NCBI RefSeq assembly: GCF_000952685.1
Contig: NZ_JYHV01000015.1
Coordinates: 1-64,000 of the forward strand
Direction of reading: 5' to 3'
Origin: Stutzerimonas stutzeri
Lineage (GTDB): Bacteria; Pseudomonadota; Gammaproteobacteria; Pseudomonadales; Pseudomonadaceae
Length of the DNA: 64,000 bases
A program made the translations under genes and the position numbers. The notes beneath the pieces are model-generated. The model made no database searches. It was not told where the DNA came from and saw only the letters and a list, made by a program, of their open reading frames with translations. Below are positions 54,286 to 63,184 of this stretch, piece by piece; positions within the stretch are counted from its first letter, which is position 1; every line of letters begins with the position of its first letter.

Positions 54286-54963
54286 TCAGAACCAGCGGTC
54301 GTTGCGCTTGCGGCCGCGTGTCATCGCCGGAATGATCAGCCCGGCCAGCAAGCCTGCGCCGGCGATGCTGCCGCCATAGACCATGTAACGCATCAGTACC
54401 TGATTGTTTTCGTCGCCGAGACGCGCCTGGGCATCGCGCAGATCCGATTCGGTTGCGGTGAGCGCGGTATCCAGCGCCTGGCGGCGCGCTTCTAGTTCAT
54501 CAATCAGCGCCTTGCGGGAGTCGAGTGTCTCCTGCATGCCCTGTACCCGGGTCTTCCAGCTGTCGTCTATGGTGCGCAGCTCTTCGCTGAGCTCGGCAAC
54601 CTTCTGCTCCAGCTCAGGCAAGCGCTCCGCCTGGCCGGGCATCTCTTGCAGATCGGCGCTGCGGATCCACACTCGGTCGCCATTTGCGCCACGAACCTGA
54701 CTGTAATCGCCTTGGGTATCGAGCAATTCGACCTTCTCGCCGGACGTGAGCGAGCCAACGATGCGATAGCCGTCGGTTGGGCCGCTGCGTACGTAAGTGG
54801 TCAGGCTGTCGCTGACCCAGCGTTCATTGGTCGCTTGCTGCGCATGGGCCGGCACGATGACGGCCAGCAGGGTACCGAACAGGCTGCCACGCAACGCGCG
54901 GCGCTGCGTGGCAGATCCCGAAACACGGGTGAGAAGGGCGAGAAGATGACGGGATATGGACAT
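54286..54963 (-). CDS. TIGR04211-type SH3-domain membrane protein
   Basis: A 225-residue envelope protein with an N-terminal signal (hydrophobic GSLFGTLLAVIVPAHA, cleavage near HA-QQ), a bacterial SH3 domain (about 45-110, RWVSDSLTTYVRSGPTDGYR, then VRGANGDRVWIRSADL), a Glu/Leu-rich coiled coil (110-190) and a C-terminal transmembrane segment (SIAGAGLLAGLIIPAM) ending in a basic tail. The order fits the YgiM/TIGR04211 family. Start ATG 54963. The role is unknown, possibly cell-wall contact. Confidence 0.85.
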   Translation of the reverse strand: MSISRHLLALLTRVSGSATQRRALRGSLFGTLLAVIVPAHAQQATNERWVSDSLTTYVRSGPTDGYRIVGSLTSGEKVELLDTQGDYSQVRGANGDRVWIRSADLQEMPGQAERLPELEQKVAELSEELRTIDDSWKTRVQGMQETLDSRKALIDELEARRQALDTALTATESDLRDAQARLGDENNQVLMRYMVYGGSIAGAGLLAGLIIPAMTRGRKRNDRWF

Positions 54964-55251
54964 GGTGGTCTTCGCGTTGACAAAAGGATGATGGCCCCGA
55001 TGAACGGGCCGAAACAAAAGCGGATCCGGAGCTGGCACTGTGCCGTCAGCTTGCCGCTACGGGCGGCAGCTGGCTGGTCGGATGTGCTGATGGGTGAGCG
55101 GGAGGATGCGTTCTCTCCGGTTGAGCCTAGGCCCCACATGGTCCTGCAGACAGGACTGACAGCAGGGAGCGCTGTAGGTTCACTGAATGTTCATCATTTC
55201 ATGCTAGGTCGAGCTCGTTCCGGCCAACGCTGGCCGTGCTCAGGGGCGACG

Positions 55252-55560
55252 TTACAGCACTTCCACCGGGTGGGCCCGGATCAGAAGCTGTTCCTGGCGG
55301 AACCGGGCTTCCAGCGAGGTCCGGTAGTTGGCCCACCAGATACGGTCGAGTTCGCTGATCATGACTTCGTAGATGACCAGATCGTCGCGCACCGCTCGGC
55401 TGTCATCTTCGCGCCACAGGCCGTTCGCGGGCGCACGGGCATAGGCGGTGAGCCCGCCGAACTGCTCCACCAGCTCGTTCCTCACCTCGGCGAAAAGGGC
55501 CTTGGGCAGCGCTTGTCCGTCATTGTCATAAAGGGGAAGCAGCAACTGGGTCAGGTACAT
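55252..55560 (-). CDS. Conserved hypothetical protein (102 residues)
   Basis: A soluble protein (MYLTQLLLPLYDNDGQALPK...) of 102 residues with no membrane segment. Its sequence pattern (QLLLPLYDN, TAYARAPANGLW, LDRIWWANYRTSLEARFRQE) recalls small Pseudomonas proteins of unknown function. ATG 55560 has GGAG upstream; the frame extends to 55602 without a better start. It is separated from the SH3 gene by 288 bp with no recognisable feature. Confidence 0.65.
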   Translation of the reverse strand: MYLTQLLLPLYDNDGQALPKALFAEVRNELVEQFGGLTAYARAPANGLWREDDSRAVRDDLVIYEVMISELDRIWWANYRTSLEARFRQEQLLIRAHPVEVL

Positions 55561-55741
55561 GTCGCAGCTCCGATGGGCGGTGGGCTTTGTTGATCCGACC
55601 ACGGGCAGGCGCGGCCGGCACTATTGCATGGAGCATGTACGGATCAACGGTACGATCAGAGACGGCGCTGATGGGCGGAGACGAATTCAGCGACGCATGC
55701 AGACTCCAAGCTATACAACGAATTGCGGGAGGTAGCTCAAG

Positions 55742-56068
55742 ATGGAATCACCGAACCCCACGGTAGCGGCCTTGCAGAAGGCTCAGGACATCACTTCACG
55801 CTGGTCGGATGGGGAGCTGGGCGCCGAGGAAGCGCAGCAGGCACTCAAGGCTGTGTTTGACCAGTGGCAGCCTGGCAATCGGGCGTCAGAGACTGAGCAG
55901 GTAGCCGAAGTGGCGTTGACGGCATCGCGAATTGCCTTCCAGGACTGGCTGCAACGCGGTGAGAACTGCGAGGAACTGGTCACCCAGCTGCGCTGGATTC
56001 TCGACCCTTCGAAAGATGGCATCACCGATCCTGCGCTCAACGTCTACGCGCCGCAGCGCCCCGAGTGA
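55742..56068 (+). CDS. Conserved hypothetical protein (108 residues)
   Basis: A 108-residue soluble, mostly helical protein (MESPNPTVAALQKAQDITSR...). Start ATG 55742 has a strong GGGAGG ribosome site, which supports expression. No domain is recognised. It is convergent with the phosphatase-kinase gene, 26 bp away. Confidence 0.65.
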   Translation: MESPNPTVAALQKAQDITSRWSDGELGAEEAQQALKAVFDQWQPGNRASETEQVAEVALTASRIAFQDWLQRGENCEELVTQLRWILDPSKDGITDPALNVYAPQRPE

Positions 56069-56094
56069 GATCGCCCGCGGTGGGGCGGCAGCCT

Positions 56095-57816
56095 TCAACG
56101 CACCAGCAGTACGACCAGGGCAATGGCTAACGCCAGCGATACCCCTTTCCAGAACAGTACCGGGTTGCGCTCCATTAGCGGCGGCCGGGCCTTGTTGAGA
56201 AAGGCCTTGTTGGGGTGGCGCAACTCGAAGACGAATTCCGATAGATCCTCGTAGCGTTTGTACGGATCAGGATGCAGTGCCTTGCGCAGCACATCGTCGA
56301 TCCAGGCCGGCACCTCGCGGTCGTGCTCGCGGATCGAGCTGTAGCTGAGCTTGTTCTGCGCGGCGCGGGTGCGGCACTGCGCGACCTGAACGCCATACGG
56401 TAGCTTGCCGGTCAGCATCTGATAGGTGATGACGGCCAGCGAGAACATATCCGAGCGAGGCGTGCCGCTCTCGCCAAGGAAATATTCCGGCGCCGTGTAC
56501 TGAGCGGTGCCGAGCAACTCGCTGCGTTCGGTTGGCGAGGCGATCTCCATGATGCCGGCAACTCGGGTGGAGCCGAAATCGATGATTTTCACCGTGCCGG
56601 TCGCGTCGATCATGACGTTCTCGGGGCGCAGGTCCTGATGCAGCATTTCCAGCCGGTGAAAGGCGCGCAGGCCCTTGGCGATCTGCTCGATGATGCCGCG
56701 CACCGTCTCCAGGTCCGGCTGCGGATGGTCGATCATCCACTGCGTAAGCGTCTGGCCATCGATGAATTCGCTGACGCTGTAGAGAAAGTTGCGCTTACGC
56801 GTCTGCCGGCACGGCTGGGCCACATGTGCGCTGTTGATTCGTCGCGCGACCCACTCCTCGGTGAGGAAGCGTTCGAGATAGGCCGCATCTTGTTGAAGCT
56901 CCATCGACGGCGTCTTGATGATCACCGGCGTGTCGTTGTCGTCGTCGGTCGCCAGATAGACGTGGCTGCGGCTGCTGGCGTGCACCTCGCGAACGATGGT
57001 GTAGCCATCGAACCGCGCCCGTGCCTCGAGCATGGGCGGGAAGGGCAGTTCGGTGAGGTGCTGGTAGAGCTCGTCCGGGGCCTGAATCGGAAGCTGCTCG
57101 ATGCGCAAAATCTGCACCGTGAGGTTGTCGTCGCTGCCGCGTTGCAGCGCTTCGTTGACGATCTCCCTCGCGGCGGCGTCCAGATCGGCTGCATGTCGTG
57201 CGATGGTCTCGCTCATGAACTGCGCGCTGGCAAACTCGTATACCCCATCAGTGGCCAGGATGAAGGTATCGCCGAGTTCCACCCGTTCGGCGCGGTAGTC
57301 GATTTCCAGCTGCGGATGAATACCCAGGGCCCGACTCAGGTAGCTTTTTTCTTCGGATAGCCAGAGACGATGGTCGTTGGTGAGCTGTTCTAGCGTCTTG
57401 CCCTGAACGCGATAGATGCGCGAGTCGCCGGCGTGGAAGATGTGCGCGGTGGTCGATTTGATTACCAGTGCGCTGAAGGTGCAGACGTAGCCGCGGTCCT
57501 TATCGTAGCGATACTGGCTCTGCTGACTTTGCGCATGCAGCCAGGAGTTGGTCGCCATCAACACCCGCTGCGCAGAGGTTTTGACTGACCAGGCGTCGGA
57601 GGTGCAGTAGTAGTCGGCGAAGAATCCGGTAACGGCCGATTCGCTGGCGATATGGCTGACGGTGCTGCTGCTGATGCCATCGGCGATGGCGAGGGCGATG
57701 CCCTTGGCGCTCAGCTGCGGTTCTTTGGGAATATAGGCACCGTGGAAATCCTGATTACTTTCCTTGGGACCCTTGTCGGTGTGTTGGCCCACCGAAACCG
57801 TGAGTTGTGCGGTCAT
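56095..57816 (-). CDS. Bifunctional PP2C phosphatase / Ser-Thr protein kinase
   Basis: A 573-residue fusion. The N-terminal PP2C domain (residues 1-235) has Asp motifs QDFHGAYI, ALAIADGI, GDSRIYRV and ATDGVYEF. The kinase domain (about 265-535) has a catalytic loop HQDLRPENVMID and KIIDFGSTR; the invariant Lys is in VIIKTPS, whereas the Gly-rich loop (VREVHASSRSHVYLA) lacks the usual glycines. A C-terminal transmembrane anchor (VSLALAIALVVLLV) follows. Start ATG 57816. It follows nirC on the same strand after 43 bp, as in other Pseudomonas nitrite-assimilation clusters, where its role is not established. Confidence 0.9.
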   Translation of the reverse strand: MTAQLTVSVGQHTDKGPKESNQDFHGAYIPKEPQLSAKGIALAIADGISSSTVSHIASESAVTGFFADYYCTSDAWSVKTSAQRVLMATNSWLHAQSQQSQYRYDKDRGYVCTFSALVIKSTTAHIFHAGDSRIYRVQGKTLEQLTNDHRLWLSEEKSYLSRALGIHPQLEIDYRAERVELGDTFILATDGVYEFASAQFMSETIARHAADLDAAAREIVNEALQRGSDDNLTVQILRIEQLPIQAPDELYQHLTELPFPPMLEARARFDGYTIVREVHASSRSHVYLATDDDNDTPVIIKTPSMELQQDAAYLERFLTEEWVARRINSAHVAQPCRQTRKRNFLYSVSEFIDGQTLTQWMIDHPQPDLETVRGIIEQIAKGLRAFHRLEMLHQDLRPENVMIDATGTVKIIDFGSTRVAGIMEIASPTERSELLGTAQYTAPEYFLGESGTPRSDMFSLAVITYQMLTGKLPYGVQVAQCRTRAAQNKLSYSSIREHDREVPAWIDDVLRKALHPDPYKRYEDLSEFVFELRHPNKAFLNKARPPLMERNPVLFWKGVSLALAIALVVLLVR

Positions 57817-57859
57817 GAAATGCAGCGAACCCAGGGAGGGCCGGGGTTCGCTGGGCTAC

Positions 57860-58672
57860 TCAACGCAGGGCGCGCTTGGGTGCGGTTTTGATGTGAGTGG
57901 TGTAGAGCGTCAGACCCGTGAATGCCAGGCCGCCGACAAGGTTACCCAACGCGGTGGGGATTTCGTTCCAGATCATGTAATCCATCACCGAAAAGTCGCC
58001 GCCCAGGATCATGGCCGAAGGGAACAGGAACATGTTCACCACCGAATGCTCGAAGCCCATATAGAAGAACAGCATGATCGGCATCCACATGGCGATGGCC
58101 TTGCCGCTGACCGTCGTGGAGATCATTGCGCCGACCACACCCATCGACACCATCCAGTTGCACAACATGCCGCGCAGAAAGATGGTCGTCCAGCCCGCTG
58201 CGCCGAATTCGGCATAGCCCAAGGTGCGTGCTTCGCCGATATGGGAGATTTTCTCGCCCACTGCGCCGGGGTCGGTTGAGAAACCCATGGTGAAGACGAA
58301 GGCCATCATCACGGCCACCGTCAGCGCGCCGGCGAAGTTGCCGAGGAATACCAGCCCCCAGTTGCGCAGCACACCATTGACCGTCACGCCCGGGCGTTTG
58401 TCGAGCAGCGCCAGGGGCGTCAACACGAACACGCCGGTCAGCAGGTCGAAGCCCATCAGATACAGCATGACGAAACCGACCGGGAAGAGCATGGCGCCTA
58501 CCAGCGGCGAGCCCGTCTGCACCGTGATGGTGATGGCGAAGACCGCCGCGAGGGCGAGGATCGCGCCGGCCATGAAGGCCCGAATCAAGGTGTCCCGGGT
58601 AGACATGTAAATCTTGGACTCACCGGCGTCGACCATTTTGGTGACGAATTCCGAAGGGATGATGTAGGACAT
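57860..58672 (-). CDS. nirC: Formate/nitrite transporter family protein (NirC/FocA)
   Basis: A 270-residue inner-membrane pentameric anion channel. Six transmembrane segments and the family features FDLLTGVFVLTPLALLD, GNFAGALTVAVMMAF and GFEHSVVNMFLFPSAM (with the conserved His) are visible. Next to nirBD it should import nitrite. ATG 58672 starts the gene, 107 bp after nirD. A stem-loop CCCGAC-TGAG-GTCGGG (58701-58716) lies in that gap and may set relative expression. Confidence 0.9.
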   Translation of the reverse strand: MSYIIPSEFVTKMVDAGESKIYMSTRDTLIRAFMAGAILALAAVFAITITVQTGSPLVGAMLFPVGFVMLYLMGFDLLTGVFVLTPLALLDKRPGVTVNGVLRNWGLVFLGNFAGALTVAVMMAFVFTMGFSTDPGAVGEKISHIGEARTLGYAEFGAAGWTTIFLRGMLCNWMVSMGVVGAMISTTVSGKAIAMWMPIMLFFYMGFEHSVVNMFLFPSAMILGGDFSVMDYMIWNEIPTALGNLVGGLAFTGLTLYTTHIKTAPKRALR

Positions 58673-58700
58673 ATTCGATTCTCTGTATTGGCGATCCGGT

Positions 58701-58716
58701 CCCGACTGAGGTCGGG
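58701..58716. other. Stem-loop between nirD and nirC
   Basis: Perfect 6-bp stem CCCGAC-TGAG-GTCGGG. The T-rich tract TTTCTCTTTT lies on the plus-strand side, so as a terminator it would act only on plus-strand transcripts. On the minus-strand operon mRNA it would be an internal hairpin. Confidence 0.35.
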
Positions 58717-58779
58717 TTTCTCTTTTCGTGGGCCTGGGCGGTGCTGGCGTACCGCACAGAAGGCCCGCTGCGGTAAGGC

Positions 58780-59157
58780 TCAGGCTGCGGCGATTTCCAC
58801 CGCGTCACCGTTCAGGCGCACCGGCCAAACCTGCAGGCGCTGCTCGGGATATTCCAGGCAGGTGCCGTCCTGCAGCCGGAAGTGCTGCTTGTACAGCGGC
58901 GAGGCGATAACCAGATCGCCCTTGAGCTGCCCGACGATGCCGCGGCCGATGACATTGGCGCCGGACTTTGGGTCCTTGTTGGCGATGGCGAACACCTGCT
59001 CGCCGGCCTCGGTCTCGAGAAGGTGGAAGAGGGCGACCTGCTCGCCGTCGAGCCAGGCAACCACACCGGAATTGGCCACCAGATCGCGGCGGCTACACAG
59101 GGCGCGCCAACCGGCGGGTTGAACGGAATCGACACGTACGGCGTTGGACTGGCTCAT
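58780..59157 (-). CDS. nirD: Nitrite reductase (NADH) small subunit NirD
   Basis: A 125-residue Rieske-like subunit of assimilatory nitrite reductase. The fold segments LVANSGVVAWLDGEQVALFHL, NVIGRGIVGQLKGDLVIASPLYKQHF and EYPEQRLQVWPVRL fit NirD, and the Cys/His ligands of true Rieske proteins are absent, as in the family. It overlaps the nirB stop by one base and partners NirB in reducing nitrite to ammonia. Confidence 0.95.
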   Translation of the reverse strand: MSQSNAVRVDSVQPAGWRALCSRRDLVANSGVVAWLDGEQVALFHLLETEAGEQVFAIANKDPKSGANVIGRGIVGQLKGDLVIASPLYKQHFRLQDGTCLEYPEQRLQVWPVRLNGDAVEIAAA

Positions 59158-61715
59158 CAGAGCACCTCCTCGGTTACGGGAATCAGGTGAAGTTCGTGTG
59201 CGTGTACCGGTCGGCGCTGGCCGCGTTCCTTGACGAAGTGGATGTCCGGGTCACCGCGCTGGTCGTTGACGAAGGTGCGGAAGCGCTTGAGCTTTTCCGG
59301 GTCCTTGATGGCGTTGGCCCACTCGCATTCGTAGCGATCGACCACCAGCTGCATTTGCGCTTCGAGCTCGGTAGCGAGACTCAGGCTGTCGTTGATGATG
59401 ACTTCCTTGAGGTAGTCGAGACCGCCTTCGAGGGATTCGCGCCACACCGAGGTGCGTTGTAGCTTGTCCGCGGTGCGGATATAGAACATCAGGAAGCGGT
59501 CGATGTAGCGCACCAGGGTCTCGTCATCGAGGTCTGTTGCGAACAGCTCAGCGTGGCGCGGACGCATGCCGCCGTTGCCAGCGACGTAGAGGTTCCAGCC
59601 GTTCTCGGTGGCGATCACGCCGATGTCCTTGCTCTGCGCCTCGGCGCATTCGCGGGTACAGCCAGAAACGCCAAATTTAATCTTGTGTGGCGAACGCAAA
59701 CCCTTGTAGCGATCCTCCAGGCGCAGCGCCATGCCGACGCTGTCCTGTACGCCGTAGCGGCACCAGGTGCTGCCGACGCAGGATTTCACCGTGCGCAGCG
59801 ACTTGCCGTAGGCGTGCCCGGTCTCGAAACCGGCCTCGATCAGCTCGCCCCAAATGTCTGGCAGCTCATGCAGCTGAGCGCCGAACAGGTCGATGCGTTG
59901 GCCGCCGGTGATTTTGGTGTAGAGGTCGTATTTCTTGGCCACCGCACCGAGGGCGATCAGCTTGTCTGGGGTGATTTCACCACCGGCGATGCGCGGTACC
60001 ACGGAGTAGGTGCCGTTCTTCTGCATGTTCGCCATGAAGGTGTCGTTGGTGTCCTGCAGCGGAATCAGCCCGGGGTCGGTGATCGGCTGGTTCCAGCAGG
60101 AGGCGAGGATCGAGCCCACCGCCGGCTTGCAGATATCGCAGCCGGTGTGACCGCGGCCGTGCTTGGCCAGCAGCTCCTCGAAACTGATGATGCCCTCGAC
60201 CCGGACGATGCCGTACAGCTCCTGACGGGTGTGGGCGAAGTGTTCGCACAAGCTTTTGTCGACTTCCATGCCACGGGCGGTCAGCTCGTGCTCAAACACT
60301 TGCTTGAGCAGGGCCGAGCACCCACCGCAGCCGGTGCCGGCCTTGGTCGCGGCTTTCAGCTCGCCAAGATCGGTGATCCCGGCGTCCACCTGGCAGCACA
60401 CTGCGCCCTTGGTGACGTTGTGGCAAGAGCAGATGGTCGCGGTGTCCGGCAGGGCATCGGCGCCCAGCGTCGGTGCGCCATCGGACAGGGGTAGGATCAG
60501 GCTGGACGGATCGGCCGGCAGCTTGATGCCGTTCTGTGCGTACTGCAGCAAGGTGTCGTAATAACTGTTGTCGCCGATCAGCACGGCGCCGATGACGCGC
60601 TTGCCATCTTCAGACAGCACCAGGCGGCGGTAACTGGCGTTGGCTTCGTCGATGAAGCGATAGCTCTTGGCGCCTGGCGTGGCAGCGTGGGCATCGCCGA
60701 TGGAGCCGACATCGACACCGAGCAGCTTGAGCTTGGTCGACATGTCCGCACCGCTGAAGGGCTGGTGCGGCTCGCCGCAGAGCAGGGCGGCCAGGTTGCG
60801 TGCCATGGTGTAGCCGGGTGCGACCAGGCCGAAGACCATGCCGTTCCAGGAGGCACACTCACCGATGGCATAGATAGAGGGGTCGCTGGTGCGGTAGTCA
60901 GCATCGATCACCACACCGCCGCGCGGCGCGATCTCCAGTTCGGCACTGCGGCCGAGCGCGTCCTGCGGGCGGATGCCGGCGGAGAACACGATCAAGTCGG
61001 TTTCCAGGTATTCGCCGTCCTGGAAGTTCATGCGGTAGGCGTATTCCTCACCGATGACGATTTCCTGCGTGGCGCGGGACAGGTGCACGCCGACGCCCAG
61101 CGCCTCGATACGGGCCTTGAGCGCCTTGCCGCCGTCGTCATCGAGCTGTACCGGCATCAGCCGCGGGGCGAACTCGACGACATGGGCTTCGAGGCCGAGC
61201 GACTTGAGTGCGTTGGCCGCTTCCAGTCCGAGCAGGCCGCCACCGACGACCACGCCGCGCTTGGCGTTGTTGGCAGCGGCGCGAATCGAATCCAGATCGT
61301 CCAGGGTGCGGTAGACCAGGCGCGAACTGCCTTCGGCGCCTGGAATCGGCGGCACGAACGGGTAGGAGCCGGTGGCCAGGATCAGTTTGTCGTAGGGCTG
61401 GCGGCCTTCGCGGGTGACCACTTCCTTGCGCTCGCGGTCGATCTCCAACACCTGCACGCCGAGGTGCATGTGTACGCCGTGGGCCGCGTAGTAGTCGGCT
61501 TCGCACATGGCCAGCGATTCGGCGTCGCGGCCACCGAAATACTCGGAGAGATGAACTCGGTCGTACGCCCGTTGGCGTTCTTCGCCGTAGACATGGATGT
61601 GGTACTGGCCAAGGGCGCCGCGCTCGACCAGCTGCTCGACGCAGTGATGCCCCACCATGCCATTGCCGATGACCACCAGCGTTTCACTCTTGATCGGGGT
61701 GACGATTGCGTTCAT
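59157..61715 (-). CDS. nirB: Nitrite reductase (NADH) large subunit NirB
   Basis: An 852-residue cytoplasmic enzyme that reduces nitrite to ammonia for assimilation. The order is an N-terminal FAD/NADH domain (LVVIGNGMVGHHC; VVGGGLLGLEAA), two BFD-like [2Fe-2S] domains (CSCHNVTKG, CGGC; GHTGCDIC) and a siroheme/[4Fe-4S] domain with KSCVGSTWCRYG and GVSGCTRECAEAQ. Start ATG 61715 follows GGAGGA; the open frame beyond it is only a leader. First gene of the nirB-nirD-nirC-kinase operon. A terminator in its leader suggests regulated antitermination. Confidence 0.95.
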   Translation of the reverse strand: MNAIVTPIKSETLVVIGNGMVGHHCVEQLVERGALGQYHIHVYGEERQRAYDRVHLSEYFGGRDAESLAMCEADYYAAHGVHMHLGVQVLEIDRERKEVVTREGRQPYDKLILATGSYPFVPPIPGAEGSSRLVYRTLDDLDSIRAAANNAKRGVVVGGGLLGLEAANALKSLGLEAHVVEFAPRLMPVQLDDDGGKALKARIEALGVGVHLSRATQEIVIGEEYAYRMNFQDGEYLETDLIVFSAGIRPQDALGRSAELEIAPRGGVVIDADYRTSDPSIYAIGECASWNGMVFGLVAPGYTMARNLAALLCGEPHQPFSGADMSTKLKLLGVDVGSIGDAHAATPGAKSYRFIDEANASYRRLVLSEDGKRVIGAVLIGDNSYYDTLLQYAQNGIKLPADPSSLILPLSDGAPTLGADALPDTATICSCHNVTKGAVCCQVDAGITDLGELKAATKAGTGCGGCSALLKQVFEHELTARGMEVDKSLCEHFAHTRQELYGIVRVEGIISFEELLAKHGRGHTGCDICKPAVGSILASCWNQPITDPGLIPLQDTNDTFMANMQKNGTYSVVPRIAGGEITPDKLIALGAVAKKYDLYTKITGGQRIDLFGAQLHELPDIWGELIEAGFETGHAYGKSLRTVKSCVGSTWCRYGVQDSVGMALRLEDRYKGLRSPHKIKFGVSGCTRECAEAQSKDIGVIATENGWNLYVAGNGGMRPRHAELFATDLDDETLVRYIDRFLMFYIRTADKLQRTSVWRESLEGGLDYLKEVIINDSLSLATELEAQMQLVVDRYECEWANAIKDPEKLKRFRTFVNDQRGDPDIHFVKERGQRRPVHAHELHLIPVTEEVL

Positions 61716-62222
61716 GACCGGTTCCTCCGTCGAAGCCCTGTTCGGCGTCGTCGTACAAAAACAAAAAGGCGCCTGGAGCTGTCGGGCAGCTCCAGGCGCC
61801 TTTGCCTGGTATTCAAGAATTGTGAGGTGATGGTTCGAGCGGCGTTGCTCGTAGCACCCGTCCCGTGCCGTTCGCGGCTGATGGTCTTCGTTGACCGGCG
61901 GGATGCGCTGCCGAATCGTTCGGCAGGCGATACCTGTCCCATAGCAGGTTGCGTGCCAGCGGTGTGTAGCGGGTAGTGCGCCGGGGCTGACTGCCGTATT
62001 TGGTGGGCTGGAGCTCACCCTACATACCGGACTTATTTGTCCACGCGAACCACAAGGGTGCGGTACTCGTAACCCGCTCCCTTTTTTGGGGCGATTCGTC
62101 TGCCGTCGCCCATCTGAAAACGACTGGTGCAACCGAGCGGAGCCGAACCTTGCGTGGCGGGCTCGGTCAGTACGACGTCCAAACCTCGGCACGGTTAACC
62201 TTGCCGCCTGCCTCAATCACTG
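61716..62222. promoter_or_regulatory. 507-bp region upstream of nirB
   Basis: Holds the nirB leader. Besides the terminator, a strong hairpin (CTGCCGAA-CGA-TTCGGCAG) lies at 61910-61928, which could be an RNA regulator site, and a weaker one, ACCTG...CAGGT, is next to it. The plus-strand aldo/keto reductase begins at 62223. No gene is seen. Confidence 0.5.
61750..61803 (-). terminator. Intrinsic terminator inside the nirB leader (attenuator)
   Basis: On the minus strand a perfect 17-bp stem (AAAGGCGCCTGGAGCTG and its complement, loop of five) at 61803-61765 is followed by the T-rich tract TTTTTGTTTTTG. It lies 50 bp upstream of the nirB start codon, so readthrough is needed for expression. 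NasR/NasT-type antitermination at nas/nir leaders is the known precedent. Confidence 0.85.
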
Positions 62223-63101
62223 ATGAATCGCGGAGATCACTTGAACAAGGTCGTCGAACATCCTTTGTTGCTGGGCATGATGCGCCTGATGCAATACCCC
62301 GAACTGGCGCAGCCTCAGGCGCTGCTCGGCTTCCTGGAACGCTGCGTGGAACGCGGCGTAACCGCTTTCGACCATGCCGACATCTATGGTGCGGGAGAAT
62401 GCGAGGCGCATTTCGGTGCCGCTTTGAAATTGCGCCCTGCCTTGCGCGAGCAGATCCAGTTGATCGGCAAGGCCGACATCGTGCCGGCTGCGCAGGACCG
62501 GTCGCGCTGGCAGGTCAAGCATTACAACACCCAGGCGGACTATCTCACCCAGGCGGTGGAGGGCTCGCTGAAGCGGCTGGGCGTGGAACGCCTGGATGGC
62601 TTTCTGCTACATCGCCCAGACCCCTTGCTGCGGGTCGACGAGGTTGCCCGGGCGCTGGACGATCTGGTCGGCAGCGGCAAGATCGGCTGGCTTGGCGTAT
62701 CCAACGCCGAACTCCTGCACTGCCAGATACTGGCCCGCGAGCTGCCCCTGCGCTGTAACCAGATCGAGCTGTCATTGCAGGCGCAGTCGGCGGCGTGGGA
62801 TGGGCGGCTGCACGCCATGGAAAGCGAAGGGTTGCATGTGCTGGCCTGGTCACCGATGGGAGGTGGACGTTTCGGCCCTCGATTGCAGCAGGCGCTCGAA
62901 GAGGTTGGCGCGGCGCTGGGCGCCACAGCCAATCAGGTCGCCCTGGCCTGGCTGCGTAAACTGCCAGGCAAGCCAGTGCCGATCCTCGGTAGCCTGCGCT
63001 GGGAGCGCATCGAGGAGGCCTTGCAGGGAGCCGATCTGCAGCTGGATACGCCTACATGGTTCCATCTCGCCCAGGCGGCACGTGGACACGGGGTGGCCTA
63101 G
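62223..63101 (+). CDS. Aldo/keto reductase
   Basis: A 292-residue NADPH-dependent TIM-barrel oxidoreductase. The catalytic tetrad Asp and Tyr are in FDHADIYGAGECE, Lys in LIGKADI and His in GFLLHRPDPL; C-terminal GATANQVALAWLRKLPG and PILGSLRWERIEEAL bind the cofactor. It resembles the YdhF/AKR11-like branch. ATG 62223 lacks a ribosome site; the TTG at 62241, with GGAG upstream, may be the true start. Its substrate is unknown. It is divergent from nirB. Confidence 0.87.
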   Translation: MNRGDHLNKVVEHPLLLGMMRLMQYPELAQPQALLGFLERCVERGVTAFDHADIYGAGECEAHFGAALKLRPALREQIQLIGKADIVPAAQDRSRWQVKHYNTQADYLTQAVEGSLKRLGVERLDGFLLHRPDPLLRVDEVARALDDLVGSGKIGWLGVSNAELLHCQILARELPLRCNQIELSLQAQSAAWDGRLHAMESEGLHVLAWSPMGGGRFGPRLQQALEEVGAALGATANQVALAWLRKLPGKPVPILGSLRWERIEEALQGADLQLDTPTWFHLAQAARGHGVA

Positions 63102-63184
63102 TACGAGAGCTTGAGGCCAGTTGCATCGCGTAATTGAGTTGTCTAGCGTCAGCTAGCCGGCTCCGCCGGATGGAGACACTGCTC

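Noticed and set aside
61850..61990. A canonical ANTAR target (paired hexaloops with A1 and G4) in the nirB leader
   Set aside because: The hairpins seen have three- or eight-base loops when fully paired, so the exact rule is not met. Only the terminator is claimed with confidence.
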